Notes: generated by a model from the sequence alone, not told the origin. Shown: positions 22,392 to 33,470, counted from the first letter of the stretch. The stretch is DNA of 64,000 nt from Agapetus fuscipes (GCA_951799405.1 OX637332.1:3167001-3231000); one strand, 5' to 3'. Numbers and translations: made by a program.

Positions 22392-23371
22392 AAAATAATA
22401 ATAATAATAATGCTTTGGAATGTCCGATCTCAGTGGGCGTATGCAATAATAATGCCTTTGGAATGTCCGTTCTCAGTGGGAAAATGAAATAATAATGCAT
22501 TTGGAATGTCCAATCTCAGTGGGCATATGCAATAAAAATGCCTTTAGAATGTCTGATCTTAGTAGGCAAATGCAATAATAATGCCTTTGGAATGCTCAGT
22601 GGGCATATGCAATAATAATGCCTTTGGAATGTCCGAATGCCGTTTAGGGCATATGCAATAATAATACCTTTGGAATGTCTGATCTCAATGGGCATATGCA
22701 ATAATAATGCCTTTGGAATGTCTGATCTCAATCGGCATATGCAATAATAATGCCTTTGAAATGTCTGATCTCAATGGGCATATGCAATAATAATGCCTTT
22801 GGAATGTCTGATCTCAATGGGCATATGCAATAATAATGCCTTTGAAATGTCTGATCTCAATGGGCATATGCAATAACAATGCCTTTGGAATGTCTGATCT
22901 CAATGGGTATATGCAATAATAATGCCTTTGAAATGTCTGATCTCAATGGGCATATGCAATAATAATGCCTTTGGAATGTCTGATCTCAATGGGCATATGC
23001 AATAATAATGCCTTTGATATGTCTGAGCTCAATGGGCATATGCAATAATAATGCCTTTGGAATGTCTGATCTCAATGGGCATATGCAATAATAATGCCTT
23101 TGAAATGTCTGATCTCAATGGGCATATGCAATAATAATGCCTTTGGAATGTCTGATCTCAATGGGCATATGCAATAATAATGCCTTTGAAATGTCTGATC
23201 TCAATGGGCATATGCAATAATAGTGCCTTTGGAATGTCTGATCTCAATGGGCATATGCAATATTAACACCTTTGGAATGTCTGATCTCAATGGGCATATG
23301 CAATAAAAATGCCTTTGGAATGTCTGATCTCAATGGGCATATGCAATAATAATGCCTTTGGAATGTCCGAT

Positions 23372-23625
23372 CTCCTTGACTTATAGGTTGGTATGCGGCT
23401 GACCACCCATACTGTAAAAAATGGTTCACTTTGCCAATGTCACCCCTGTTTCAGGGAAGGACGGCAAGAGTTGCAGGGCTTATGTTCATTTGAGATTGGG
23501 TTTTTATAATGTAGGTTCACATGCGGCATGTGTTAGCGCGAAATTATACATGTCTGCTTGTGGGAATGCATTTAATATAAATCTTAAAATATATATATCC
23601 TTGCAGCTTAGATTAGATTAGATTA
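23372..23625 (+). repeat. B-tail inserted in the satellite
   Basis: A full copy from CCTTGACTTATAGG to (GATTA)n. Left flank GTCCGATCTC and right flank AGTGGGCATATG are continuous in the satellite unit, so the exact empty site is known and no target duplication is visible. Confidence 0.92.
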
Positions 23626-23897
23626 GTGGGCATATGCAATAATAATGCCTTTGGAATGTCCGATCTCAGTGGGCATATGCAATAATAATGCCTTTGGAAT
23701 GTCTGATCTCAATGGGCATATGCAATAATAATGCCTTTGGAATGTCTGATCTCAATGGGCATATGCAATAATAATGCCTTTGGAATGTCTGATCTCAATG
23801 GGCATATGCAATAATAATGCCTTTGGAATGTCTGATCTCAATGGGAATATGCAATAATAATGCCTTTGGAATGTCCGATCTCAGTGGGCATATGCAA

Positions 23898-24209
23898 CAA
23901 AATAATGCAACTATTTATTTCGGTCTTAATTATTATGGTTCAATACCCAATTTTTTTGTCTTCAGTTTTACAATTTAATTTTTTTCATTACGTTTTTTGC
24001 TTACTTCAGAAATAGGTAAAAAAAAAAAAACAAGGAGTGGCAATGGCATAGTGTGTAGTGATTTTTACAGGTAAGGTAGCCAGCTCCACGCGAGTCTAAA
24101 AGTTTACAAAAAACTCACAAAACGCGTTATTAATGTATGTGTTGTAATATAATTTTCATTTGTTTTATTTTCATTTTTAGTTGTTTTTCATTTGCCGTTT
24201 ATGACATGT
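23898..24209. other. No recognised feature
   Basis: AT-rich sequence to the right of the satellite. Confidence 0.4.
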
Positions 24210-24500
24210 TTTGCTTTAGGTGTTTGATGTTTTAGTGTGACGATTTGTCCTGAGATGACTTTTCTTGTGATGTTTTGTCATTGTGATGTTTTGTGTTGTA
24301 TCATGTGACGTTTTTTTTAATGTACCTACCCCGTTTATGGCATGTTCTGGTTGAGGTATGTGATGTTTTGTCCTGTGATGTTTCGTTCTGTGATGTTTCA
24401 TCCTGTGATGTTTCATCTATGATGTTTAATTACATGAGTTCCATCATGTGCTTTTTTGTAATGCGGTGTTTTTTCATTGTGATGTTCTGCCGGCTTTGAT
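24210..24500. repeat. Degenerate short tandem repeat (TGATGTTT-type)
   Basis: Repeats of about 15 bp around GTGATGTTTTGTCC and variants give spurious open frames on both strands (a KHHRTKHH repeat on the minus strand). Similar words recur at 42660-43010. Confidence 0.75.
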
Positions 24501-24749
24501 TCAATACGACACAATTTACTTAAATGAGAAAATGTTGAGAATAAGTGATATTATTAAGGTATGGTAACAGTATGGACGTGGATTCAATGTTCATTCTTAT
24601 TAAATCGACGACAACAGCGCCCCAAGCGCTTTATAATCTACACCGACTCTAAAATGGAAAATAACGGCCAACGATCACATTCTCTCCAATGCGCGCAATT
24701 TGCATGGTAAGTCTGATACCTAAGGGTATTTTATACCTCCTTACTTATT
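24501..24749. other. No recognised feature
   Basis: Unique sequence. Confidence 0.3.
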
Positions 24750-24880
24750 AACTTCTTCCTCTGATGGATCGATGGTGTCAGAAACGATTTCCCGTTTCGG
24801 TGTTCATTTCAAACCCAACAGAAATACCGGCAAGGTCTTCGCAACAAATGAGAACCAGAACGCAACCCGGCCGGCTAGCC
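24750..24880 (+). mobile_element. SINE-2 internal fragment
   Basis: GTGTCAGAAACGATTTCCCG to ATACCGGCAAGG and ATGAGAACC. Head and 3' end are lost. Confidence 0.65.
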
Positions 24881-25171
24881 ACGTTGTGACGTCAAAATGA
24901 CGTAGATGAATCCGACAATCTTTCAGACGTAATGGTACACTTCATAGATCCGAAGATCCATCGACGTCACATCCGCCTAAATAAAAAAAATGCCCTGTTT
25001 CACCGGAAATCGAAAATGCTCGAATTTAAAAGAGCTGTAATTTAAAAACTAAGCCTTATATAGTTTTTTTAAAAACGCAGATGCATTTTTTAAAATGTAG
25101 TCTATCATTTTATGAAAAAAAAAGTTAAATTACTCTATTGCCACTTCAACGGAACAGGGTTTTTAGTTCGG

Positions 25172-25360
25172 CTGGTCCCTTGTTACAGGGAAGGACGGCA
25201 AGAGTTGCAGCGTGTATGTCCATTTGAGATTTGGTTTTTATGCTGTGGGTTCACATGAGGCATGTGCAAGCGTGAACTTGTACGTGTGTGGTTGTGGGAA
25301 TGCATGTAATGTGAATCTCCAATGTAACATATCTTTGCAACTTAGATTAGATTAGATTGG
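25172..25360 (+). repeat. B-tail, 5' truncated
   Basis: From GTTACAGGGAAGGACGGC to (GATTA)n. It is the subtype with GGTTCACATGAGGCATG. Confidence 0.75.
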
Positions 25361-25744
25361 CATACGTTTTCCAATTTTAAACAATATGGGTGGTTACTCA
25401 CATAGGTTTCTTTCTGTTTGTACCGCAATGTTGAAAAAGTATCGTAATCGAATAGTTAGAAACTGATTGAAAGTACAAAATCACAGGCATTACATACATG
25501 TCGTTAGCTGAGCGAGTACGTATTTTCTTTACTGATGGCTTGATTATATGACATCGTTACAATTGAATAATTATTCCTACGTTACACAAATTGCACAGGA
25601 ATAACCGTTCCACTTAGCCTGCGTTTGAAATCTTACAATTACTCACCAATGCATGTGATATCCGTTGTACCGTCCATGTAGCGAACCGCCTTTCTGCATT
25701 AAATACGCCTAGTAGGGGAGATCGGGTTTATTTGTCTCACTTCT
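25361..25744. other. No recognised feature
   Basis: Unique sequence, except for a small reverse B-tail scrap (AATATGGGTGG) near 25383. Confidence 0.4.
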
Positions 25745-26215
25745 TCAAAAGAAGAGCTTGTATGAAGAAGGTTATGACTCTGGAGGAAATGAAAGAAGTA
25801 TGTAAGGATAGAAAGAAATGGCGGTTGATCTGTAATGTTGGCGGCTAGGGTTTATTAAAGTGAAATTGGTTTTATGATTTAGTTTTTTTTTTTGGTGTCC
25901 ATGTAGGTAGGTATATATTGTTATTTGTTGATTTAAAAAAAAAAAAAAATTGTCATGTATGTTCCTTGACTTATAGGTTGGTATGCGGCTGACCACCCAT
26001 ACTGTAAAAAAATGGTTCACCCCTGTTTCAGGGAAGGACGGCAAGAGTTGCAGGGCTTATGTTCAATTGAGAAATTGGGTTTTTATATTGTAGGCCCACA
26101 TGCGGCATGTGTTAGCGCGAAATTATACATGTCTGCTTGTGGGAATGCATTTAATATAAATCTTAAATGATATTTATCTTTGCAGCTTAGATTAGATAAG
26201 ATTAGATTAGACTTC
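25745..26215 (+). mobile_element. LINE-B 3' end with B-tail
   Basis: C-terminal codons 25745-25848 (sense MKKVMTLEEMKEVCKDRKKW), a 3' UTR of about 115 bp, then a B-tail from 25964 ending in (GATTA)n. A small deletion lies in GGTTCACCCCTG. Confidence 0.85.
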
Positions 26216-26219
26216 TCAT

Positions 26220-26565
26220 AGAGTGAGAAACGAATAGGTTCCGAATGAATGCGGTGTAAAAGAAAGCGTGAAAGTGAAAGTCCAAAGAAGTGTGATGCGA
26301 TGGTTTGGACATGTTGAAAGGATGAATGAAGACCGACTGACAAAAAAAGTGTATAAAGGGAATGTAATAGGTAAGCGTGGAAGGGGAAGATCTAGAAAAT
26401 AATGGATTGATCAGATAAGTGAGATTGCGAATGAATGGAATCTACAGAGTGGAAACAAGAGAAGAGCGTGCATGAAAAGAGTGATGAAACTAGATGATAT
26501 GAAAGAAGTATGCAAGGACAGAGTCAAGTGGAGGCACTTGTGTGGAGGTACCGGAGGTGTAATTT
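26220..26565 (+). mobile_element. LINE-C polyprotein C-terminus
   Basis: The plus-strand peptide reads ESVKVKVQRSVMRWFGHVER, MNEDRLTKKVYKGNVIGKRG, then after an in-frame stop WIDQISEIANEWNLQS and CKDRVKWRHLCGG. It is 5' truncated and adjoins the (GATTA)n tail of the preceding LINE-B copy, a favoured landing site. Confidence 0.8.
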
Positions 26566-26589
26566 TTTTTTTTTACATTTTAGAATAAT

Positions 26590-26856
26590 AATCTAATATC
26601 TAAAATCTAAATCTAAGCTGCAAAGATATATATCATGTAAGATTCATATTAAACGCATTCCCGCAAGCAGACATATTATTGTATAAGTTCGCGCTAGCCC
26701 ATGCCGCATGTGGACCTACAATATAAAAACCCAATCTTAAATGAACATAAGCCCTGCAACTCTTGCCGACTTTCCCTGAAACAGTGGTGACATTGGTAAA
26801 GTGAACCAATTTTTACAGTATGGGTGGTCAGCCTCATATCAATCTATAAGTCAAGG
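26590..26856 (-). repeat. B-tail copy, full length
   Basis: A reverse copy from (AAATCT)n to ATAAGTCAAGGA. Confidence 0.8.
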
Positions 26857-26919
26857 AATACAAACAATTAATTACATTTAAGATAAATACGTTGATAAAA
26901 TAATATGTACAGGTATATT

Positions 26920-27190
26920 TAGATGTTTTATTTGGTGAGTGCTGTTTGTGAGTGATTCACACCTCAAAAGTCTTCTGCGAGCTTGCTCGTTGCTATAACA
27001 AACACCAATTCCCAAGCAAGGCCCAGTTTCGGCAAGGTTGCATGGACCTTTAGTGGCCGGTCTTTGGTTAAGGTATATGAATTTTTCAACCCAGCAAAGA
27101 GCATATTTGATATACATTTGGTGCTCCACCGGGATCCGAGCCCATGATTTTCCATTTACGAGTTCGAAGCGTTACCACTACACAATAAAT
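26920..27190 (-). mobile_element. SINE-1, near full length
   Basis: The reverse 3' end (TTATTTGGTGAGTGCTG) through GGCCGGTCTTTGG to the B box complement (GGATCCGAGCC). The A box is degraded. Confidence 0.8.
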
Positions 27191-27212
27191 TGGTATTGAA
27201 GAAAATAAATGA

Positions 27213-27490
27213 ATGATGATGATAAGGATGCAGTATCCATTTTTCCGGGCTTGTAGACCATGGTCCAGTATTTCTTCGGTAGGCTGTTTTTTCTTCTTAG
27301 AAGGCTGCTTCGTTTCGTCAGTGAATTTGTGACTGGCTTCTTCAAGGCTCGTACTTGAAACGTAGCAGCCTTCTAAGAAGAAAAAAATTAGCCTATAAAA
27401 GAAATACTGGACTATGGTCTACAAGCCCGGAAAAATGGATGCTGCATCCTTATCATCATCATCTGAAGCCGGCCATGAAAGCCTAAAAAC
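27213..27490. mobile_element. Hairpin element, Penelope-like
   Basis: Arms of about 99 bp (27213-27311 and 27365-27463) carry GATGATAAGGATGCAG and TCCGGGCTTGTAGACCAT. The reverse reading of the centre includes EALKKPVTNSLT-like codons (exact start not fixed). The tail GCCGGCCATGAAAGCCTAAA matches that of 16882-17207. Confidence 0.65.
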
Positions 27491-27779
27491 AGTTAAAATA
27501 AATGAAATTTCTGACCCTGATCTCCCCCACAATCATCATATTTCCAATAACACAAATTCACCGATATCTACCCGGCAATCTATTTTATTCTATCGTTTTC
27601 TATGCAAAAAGCCCTCAAGCGTAGTAGTGCAGTTGCAATCAATAGAAGCAAAAAAAAACTTTTATCAATAATAATTAATTGATAGTCAATTGGTAATTAT
27701 TTTCTATCAATCAAATTGAAATATTATGAATTATACATGGGAACAAATTATTAATACAGTTATAAAGGACATTTAGGTG
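27491..27779. other. No recognised feature
   Basis: AT-rich sequence. Confidence 0.35.
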
Positions 27780-27945
27780 TTCCTTGACTTATAGGTTGGT
27801 ATGCGGCGGACCACCCATGCTGTAGAAAATGGTTCACTTTGCTAATGTCACCCCTGTTTCAGGGAAGGTCGGCAAGAGTGATTGGGCTTAATGTGAGTCT
27901 CAAATGAGATTTAACTTTGCAACTTAGATTTAGATTAGATTAGGA
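27780..27945 (+). repeat. B-tail, internally deleted
   Basis: The 5' boundary TTCCTTGACTTATAGG and (GATTA)n tail are both present; about 85 bp between GGCAAGAG and TGTGAGTCTC is missing. Confidence 0.8.
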
Positions 27946-28240
27946 GTCTGTCTGGGTACTCTGAGATGATAGACCGATGTACAGAAAATGCCCATCTTTT
28001 TGACACAATAAAAGTAAAGGTCCTCCACTCTGGATGCAAAGCCAGGAAAACTATTTCTCTCGAAACCCTAGAAAATTCAGATGATATTATTAATAATCAA
28101 ATAACTAGTCCTTCTCCCCTACTAACAGTTTCTGCCCCCTGAAAAATCCCTCCCACTTTCTCTTTCCTGGCTTGAATTTTAATAAAATAAAAATTACCTC
28201 AGTAAGCCTCTGAAGATGGACGGATAAAGTCCGATAGCGC
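27946..28240 (+). mobile_element. Penelope-like polyprotein C-terminus (tentative)
   Basis: The plus frame from about 27961 reads ENAHLFDTIKVKVLHSGCKA, then RKTISLETLENSDDIINNQI, and stops at about 28140. The pattern LFD-IKVLHSG-K-R-SLETLE resembles the region after the GIY-YIG domain of Penelope-like retroelements. The downstream GCCTCTGAAGATGG fits such 3' ends. Confidence 0.5.
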
Positions 28241-28261
28241 GTGGATAAAGTCCAGTAGGTA

Positions 28262-28350
28262 TGTTATAATCGCGAACTTATACGCGTCTGCTTATGGAGT
28301 GGAATTTATTATGAATCTTAAATGTAATATATCTTTGAAACATAGATTAA
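28262..28350 (+). repeat. B-tail 3' end
   Basis: From TCGCGAACTTATACGCGTC to AAACATAGATT. Confidence 0.6.
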
Positions 28351-28796
28351 AGATATACATTATGACATGAAGAGTTTTTTTAATATACTATACTCTCCCA
28401 CATTGAATTGATAAAAAAAATGAAGTGGGAACATTGTTGTCTTTTTTTGTGATAAAAACAGATTTACTTGTACAAAAGCTTTATCAAGAAAAAAATACTA
28501 CAAAAAACGAGATGAGTAATTCTCGGTTCATCAACCCGTCTAACGTATCAGATGTTGTTGAAAAAATCACATTAAATACAGAAGTTGTGGGTGAGGAAGA
28601 CCCACGCGAAAAAAATGTATCGACAATAAAAATTAATAGTTGTGAAAAAAAAGACATTAAACAACTTGCCGGTATCTTCTTTTATCTTTCCATTTCCGCT
28701 TATTTAGTTTTACCATTAAGGTGGCGATATTTACAATGTATCTAGTACCTTTTTTCTCTTTCTGAAAGGCAGCAAGTCTAAAAGGTGTACATCCGT
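28351..28796. other. Unclassified, contains a 106-codon open frame
   Basis: The frame 28425-28745 (+) has a polar, acidic middle (EVVGEEDPREKNV) and a hydrophobic end (FFYLSISAYLVLPL). It resembles nothing I know. Its last part overlaps a repeated word (TTAGTTTTACCATTAAGGTG, also near 9655 and 55610), so it is probably transposon-derived or chance. Confidence 0.3.
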
Positions 28797-28980
28797 CGGT
28801 CCAGTAGTCTAGTGCTCAGGCTTTGGACTCGTAAATGGAAGGGTGTGGGTTCAAATCCCGGCGAGGCAAAAAAATATATTCAAATATGCTATTTTCTGGG
28901 TTTAAAAGTTCATCTACATTTACCAAAGACCGGTCACCAAAGGCACATCCAGCCGTACAGCAACTAGGTCTAGGCCTTAC
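28797..28980 (+). mobile_element. SINE-1 5' part
   Basis: A box TAGTCTAGTGCTC, B box GGTTCAAATCC, body ACCAAAGACCGGTCACC; truncated after CAGCAACTAGGTCT. Confidence 0.8.
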
Positions 28981-29129
28981 AGCAATTCACCCCCTAGCGC
29001 GTGATTAGATTCTTGGGGGACCCTATAACAAACTGTTTCAAGGCAAGAAGTTAAGAATCGGAGAGCTGATGTTTTAACTTTTGGTTTAAGTTCGTTGTCA
29101 TATAAATTATATAAATGCATTATGCAACA

Positions 29130-29400
29130 TGCCCCCCCCCCCCTAGTGCGTATCTGGCTCATCTACCATTTGATTCAAAGGTGACCTTTCAATTGAATTG
29201 TTTTAAGAATCACACTCTACACAATCTGAGCTAAGGAAAAAACGTAACACACGATAGTGTGAGAGTTATTTTAAATATTTTTAACATCAATTTCCAGTTT
29301 CCATAAAACACATTGCTCCAGTACACATACAAACATTGTTCATATGAAATAACCTCTCATGGCCATAAGACAAACAAGCACTAAGGAGACAAATTGGTGT
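29130..29400 (-). repeat. MITE-I without inserted J
   Basis: From CTAGTGCGTATCTGG to AAACAAGCACTAAGGAGAC, with internal CCAGTACACATACAAACATT. It gives the empty-site sequence used to map element J at 7085. Confidence 0.7.
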
Positions 29401-29485
29401 TTTGTATAGCGACGACCAGGCTCGCAGAGAGCTCTTGAGGTCTGTATCACACAAAAACAGCGCTGAACAAATAAATCATCCTAAT
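29401..29485 (+). mobile_element. SINE-1 3' end
   Basis: AGCGACGACCAGGCTCGCAG to CAAATAAATCATCC. Confidence 0.65.
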
Positions 29486-29795
29486 GTTATTACTATCAAA
29501 ACCACAACTTCTAGTCAAAACTAGCAGACCATACACGCCAAGTTTTACGCATTCATAAATTTCCTGATTTAGAAATCTCCACGTCACAAAATATTGTTTC
29601 GCTAAAGCGTCATTAATAATAGATTAGATCCGAAGTGAGGGTTTCCGTCAGCGGTTACTCTACTTGCGAAATGTGTATGGAAAAACAAGGCTGGCACAGG
29701 TGGACCAGAGATAACTGATAAACAGCGAACATGCTCCACCAGCAACAAGTGACTGAATCATAGGTACAGATCTATTATTTAAACCTCCATACAAG
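29486..29795. other. No recognised feature
   Basis: Unique sequence. Confidence 0.35.
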
Positions 29796-29880
29796 TTGTA
29801 GCTCTGTGTTTGCCGCCATTTCACTAGGGGTGGCCAGAACTACACAGCTACCTCCATTTCCTCCTATCCTAACATAGTGT
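29796..29880 (-). mobile_element. LINE-A 3' end fragment
   Basis: TTTCACTAGGGGTGGCCAGA and the following codon run match the antisense of the LINE-A terminus. Confidence 0.65.
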
Positions 29881-30019
29881 TGCGTTCCCTGCTGGATTCT
29901 TTTAATTAAAAATGCTGGAATTTATTTTTAAGGATTTATTTTTACAATGTGCAATTTATTTCATACTTGAAAGTCATTGGTGTATGTGTTATCTCGCAAA
30001 GGGGTTTTTTGCAACTGTG

Positions 30020-30602
30020 CAAGTGTGCAAGGGAAAGCAAGTGGTCGGCGCAATAGGAAGAATAGCAAAGAACAAGCGACTGACGATGGATCTGAGAATG
30101 GCGGTACACAATGGCATATTGTTACCGACTTTGATGTATGGAAGTGAAGCATGGACAGGGAATGATAGCGCAATAAGTAAAGTATGTACGGTGGAAATGA
30201 AGCATTTGAGAAGCATGACAGGAAAAACTTTGAGGGATAGAGTTAGGAATGAATGGGTAAAAAAATAATGTAATTTGAAAGAGGATGTGAAAGTTAAAGT
30301 ACAAAAGAATGTGATGAGATGGTTTGGGCATGTGGAAAGAATGAATGATGATAGACTGACAAAGTATGTATACAAAGAAAGTGTGATAGGAAAAAGAGGG
30401 AAGGGACGACCGAGAAAAGTATGGATTGTGAAAGAATGGGATATACAAAGTGAGCGTAAAAGAAGAAAATGCATGAAAAAGGTGATGGATATGAAGGAAT
30501 GGAAAGAGGTATGTCAGGATAGTAAAAAAAGGGAGGTAACTCGGCAGAGGCTCTGGCCACCCCTAGCGGAATGGCGACAGAGTTACAGTTACAGTTACAG
30601 CT
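30020..30602 (+). mobile_element. LINE-A polyprotein C-terminus, longest copy
   Basis: Sense peptide: KGKQVVGAIGRIAKNKRL, MDLRMAVHNGILLPTLMYGS, EAWTGNDSAISKV, MKHLRSMTGKTLRDRVRNEW, then VMRWFGHVERMNDDRLTKYV and GKRGKGRPRKVW. It ends CTAGCGGAATGG and (ACAGTT)n. The first part is the reverse-transcriptase thumb region (LMYGSEAW). One in-frame stop (30268) and a small deletion before IVKEW break it. Confidence 0.88.
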
Positions 30603-30875
30603 TCGGTCCTACCATTTTGACCCCTTATATAGTGGAACAGAGAGATCTTTCTCCCAATTTCTGGACTATTCCATCACCGGAATATTTACGCACACTACCA
30701 GGGCCTACTAGTTGATTCTATACTACGTGCATTGGTGTGTGTATTCATTTTGATGTATCTATGTGTGTACGAGCGCCTGTACTCGAAGTTCGCAACAATA
30801 CTGTTGTACTATGTACTTGACCGCTGGTATGGTCAAGGGTGGTCGGCACTCGAATTTGCGTTATTATTATTATTA
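30603..30875. other. Unclassified
   Basis: Unique sequence, no second copy seen. Confidence 0.35.
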
Positions 30876-30965
30876 TTAAAAAAAAATAAGAAATCCTGTG
30901 CGGGAGACTCCCTAGATTCTAAAGACTCTAAGGGTCTATGACACTTGTTGTAGTGCCGCAGAGGT
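30876..30965 (-). mobile_element. LINE-G 3' end fragment
   Basis: Reverse poly-A/(ATT)n tail, then TCCTGTGCGGGAGACTCCC and TAGTGCCGCAGAGGTGT, as at 22310-22391 and 47194. Confidence 0.75.
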
Positions 30966-31218
30966 GTACGAGCTTGGTCGTCGCTACAAAGCGCCAATAC
31001 TCAAGCAAGACCCAGTTGCTGTAAGGCTGGATGGACCTTTGGTGACCGGTCATTGGTAAAGGTTTATGAATTTTTCAACCCAGCGAAGAGCACATTCGAA
31101 ATATAAATGGTATATTTTTGTGCTCCGCCGGGATCCGAATCCACAACCTTCCATTTACGAGTTCGAAGTGTTGCCACTACGGACTACGGACCGGTCCAAG
31201 ATGCCAACGACACGCGTT
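30966..31218 (-). mobile_element. SINE-1 with a 5S-derived 5' end
   Basis: The reverse tRNA-like body from ACGAGCTTGGTCGTCGC to GGACCGGTCC is followed by AAGATGCCAACGACACGCG, the complement of the 3' end of 5S rRNA. The same join occurs at 46575-46600. The 5S part is cut after about 15 nt. The SINE 3' end is replaced by LINE-G. Confidence 0.75.
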
Positions 31219-31584
31219 ATTGAGACAATCACAAGTTTAAAATTAAATAATTAATTATGAATTGATAATGTTAATACATGTTTCTAGCCAAGCAAAATAG
31301 GCTGATGAATTGCATTCTCTTCACAAATCTATTTTTATTTGAATATTGAAATATACTCCTCTCAGTTCATTCGTATCCATCAGCTCGGTATTTTCAACAT
31401 TAGCTTATGTGACTTTCAACCGATAAAAGAAACCTAGCCACGCGTTTGACATAATAACGCCCTTTTACAGTCAGTACCAGGCCTTAGACAGACTTAGACT
31501 ATTACGGTGGTATTCACACATAACAAACCCATGGCTCAACCGCTACGTAACGTGAATTTTCCATAGAAAAAAAACGATGATCAC
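31219..31584. other. No recognised feature
   Basis: Unique sequence. Confidence 0.35.
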
Positions 31585-32085
31585 AGGAATAGGTTGGTAT
31601 GAGGCTGATGCTTCATGCTGTTAGAACTTGGTTCACTTTTGCCAATTCCACCATGGTTTCAGGGCAAGGCGGTAGGAGTTGCATAGTTTATGTTTACGTA
31701 AGGTTCGGTTTCTTTTGTGAGTACAATTCGCTGCTTTAGTTCTTGTTTACCGTATACGCCATTGAGAAAATTTTACATGAGCAATGTTTGCATGTGTACT
31801 GGACCAATGTGTCTTACAAAAACAAGAAATTTATTTAAAAAATATATTTAAAAGAACTCTCACATTATCGAGTTTTATGGTTTTTCTTAGCTTGGATTGT
31901 GTAGAATTTGATTCATAAGACAACTGCATGAAAAAGTCATATTTGACAAGATTGGCGTATACGGTAAACAAGAACTGCGGGAGCGAATTGCAGAATATGT
32001 AAGCGCTAACTAATGCCTGCTTGTGGACGTGCATTAAATTTGAGCCTTAAATCCCAAAATATCTTTGCAATTTTGATTTTAGATT
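31585..32085 (+). repeat. B-tail split by MITE-I
   Basis: The left part (to GTGAGTA, 31723) and the right part (from CAGAATATGTAAGCGC, 31991) rejoin into one diverged B-tail. Confidence 0.75.
31724..31990 (+). mobile_element. MITE-I, most complete copy
   Basis: Terminal inverted repeats of about 40 bp: CAATTCGCT, a 5-nt mismatch, then AGTTCTTGTTTACCGTATAC, and the complement at the right end. At 267 bp there is no coding capacity. The interior (TGTTTGCATGTGTACTGG) identifies the family. Confidence 0.85.
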
Positions 32086-32119
32086 GCTTATAAAAAAAAC
32101 AAGGGAAAACTTGTACGCA

Positions 32120-32300
32120 GAGCGCAAAATATTTATCTGAAGTCAATTAGTAAAATAAATTACCCATAAATAATTGTGAAAGCTGCAATTGTCATTCGCG
32201 ACGTTTCGCAAATGATTTTAGGGCATCGCCATCATCGGGCTAATATCCGCAATTCCACACAATCACTACATAATACACATAATCACAACACATGGCGCGT
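32120..32300 (-). repeat. Penelope-like tail sequence (tentative)
   Basis: The reverse strand contains CCGATGATGGCGATGCCC and TTTGCGAAACGTCGCG, the style of repeated words found in Penelope-like 3' ends. A similar fragment is at 35560-35660. Confidence 0.35.
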
Positions 32301-32409
32301 GCAACGTGTGTGCAAGTTTAATTACATTTAATTACGGGTGTACACTCTTCATTTGCATTACAAAAGAAGACTGGAATAATGAAGTACAACTTTGAAAACA
32401 TTTATAATA

Positions 32410-32925
32410 ACCTGTAATCCAAGTTGAAAGGATATTCAGGATTCGTATTAAATGTATACCCACAAGCAGACCTTCATTGACTTATAGTTTGGTATGCGGC
32501 TGACTACCCATGCTGCAGAAAATGGTTCACTTTGCCAATGTCACCCCTGTTTCAGGGAAGGTCGGCAGGAGTTGCAGGATGTATGTCCATTTGAGATTCG
32601 GGTTTTTATATTGTAGGATTGCATGCGGCATGTTTAAGCGCAAACTTAAACATGCCTGTTTGGTGAAAATGCGTGTATTGTGAATCTCTAATGTTAAGTA
32701 TATTTTGCAACTTAGATTGCATTAGATTAGATTAGACACTGTAAGTTTGCACTTGCACATGCCGCATTTGTACTTACAGCATCAAGACCCGAAACTCTAA
32801 TGAACAACATAAGCCCTACAAATTCTTGCTGACATTTTCTGAAATGTGGTGACATTGAAAAAGAGAAACCATTTTTTCTGTATGGACTATCAGCCACATA
32901 GCAACCTATAAATTAAAGACATGGA
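32410..32925. repeat. Three B-tails, alternating orientation
   Basis: 32410-32470 minus (3' end only), 32471-32738 plus (complete, from TTGACTTATAG to (GATTA)n), 32740-32925 minus (diverged, ends CCTATAAATTAAAG). Confidence 0.75.
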
Positions 32926-33246
32926 TAAATCAATTGATAAATTAGATATGATCCCTTTTACTTAGCTGGTCCTCTATTGTGAAAAATCTTCTTACATGAG
33001 CTAAGAGCTATATATTTATTTTTCACCCTTCTTCTTATTGTTTGGAAAGCAGATTCTTAAGCCTTAAAAAGGTGTTTTTTACTAATATATTTTATTTTAT
33101 TTTAGTCAAAACGCATATACGAGTATATATAAGATTATTTTTTAAAGCGTCGTTTTCGTGTGTAGCACACTTTAAGCGCCCTTTCATTAATTTGCTAGTC
33201 TTTATTTTCGCTCACTTATTGCATAAACTGTAACGGTGTTATTCTA
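32926..33246. other. No recognised feature
   Basis: AT-rich sequence. Confidence 0.35.
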
Positions 33247-33470
33247 AGACATTTTGGTCGTCCGTTGAGCCCGTGCTTTGACAAACTAATGATGCCTGGG
33301 CTGGAAGTCTCATCCCCACGGTTTTTCTTACCTACCGAATATCGGTAATATTTGTATCAAGAGTAATCAGCTGTTGACTTGCGGCCATCTTAAATTGACA
33401 GCTCTTCATACAAATATTACCGATATTCAGTTGGTAAGAATTACCGTGGTGACAAGACTTCCAGTCGAGA
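33247..33470. repeat. MITE-M foldback element, one end decayed
   Basis: The left end GTTGAGCCCGTGCTTTGAC matches 15170. Arms with ACAAATATTACCGATATTC and its complement fold back, and the centre has TTGCGGCCATCTT, shared inverted with 15225. The right terminus is missing. Confidence 0.8.

Larger units (their letters stand above)
21645..23897. repeat. 43-bp satellite array, interrupted twice
   Basis: The unit contains GCCTTTGGAATGTCTGATCT and GGGCATATGCAATAATAAT, period 43 bp (atgcc starts at 23051 and 23094). One unit lies left of the LINE-G insertion, about 22 between 22411 and 23370, and about 6 at 23626-23897. Edge units are more diverged (GATCTCAGTGGGC) than central ones (GATCTCAATGGGC). 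Confidence 0.93.

Noticed and set aside
22411..23370. Regularly spaced 43-bp repeats as a CRISPR array
   Set aside because: Units are continuous with no unique spacers, and the surroundings are eukaryotic.
24216..24416. KHHRTKHH-repeat peptide gene
   Set aside because: Produced by a degenerate short tandem repeat; both strands are open.
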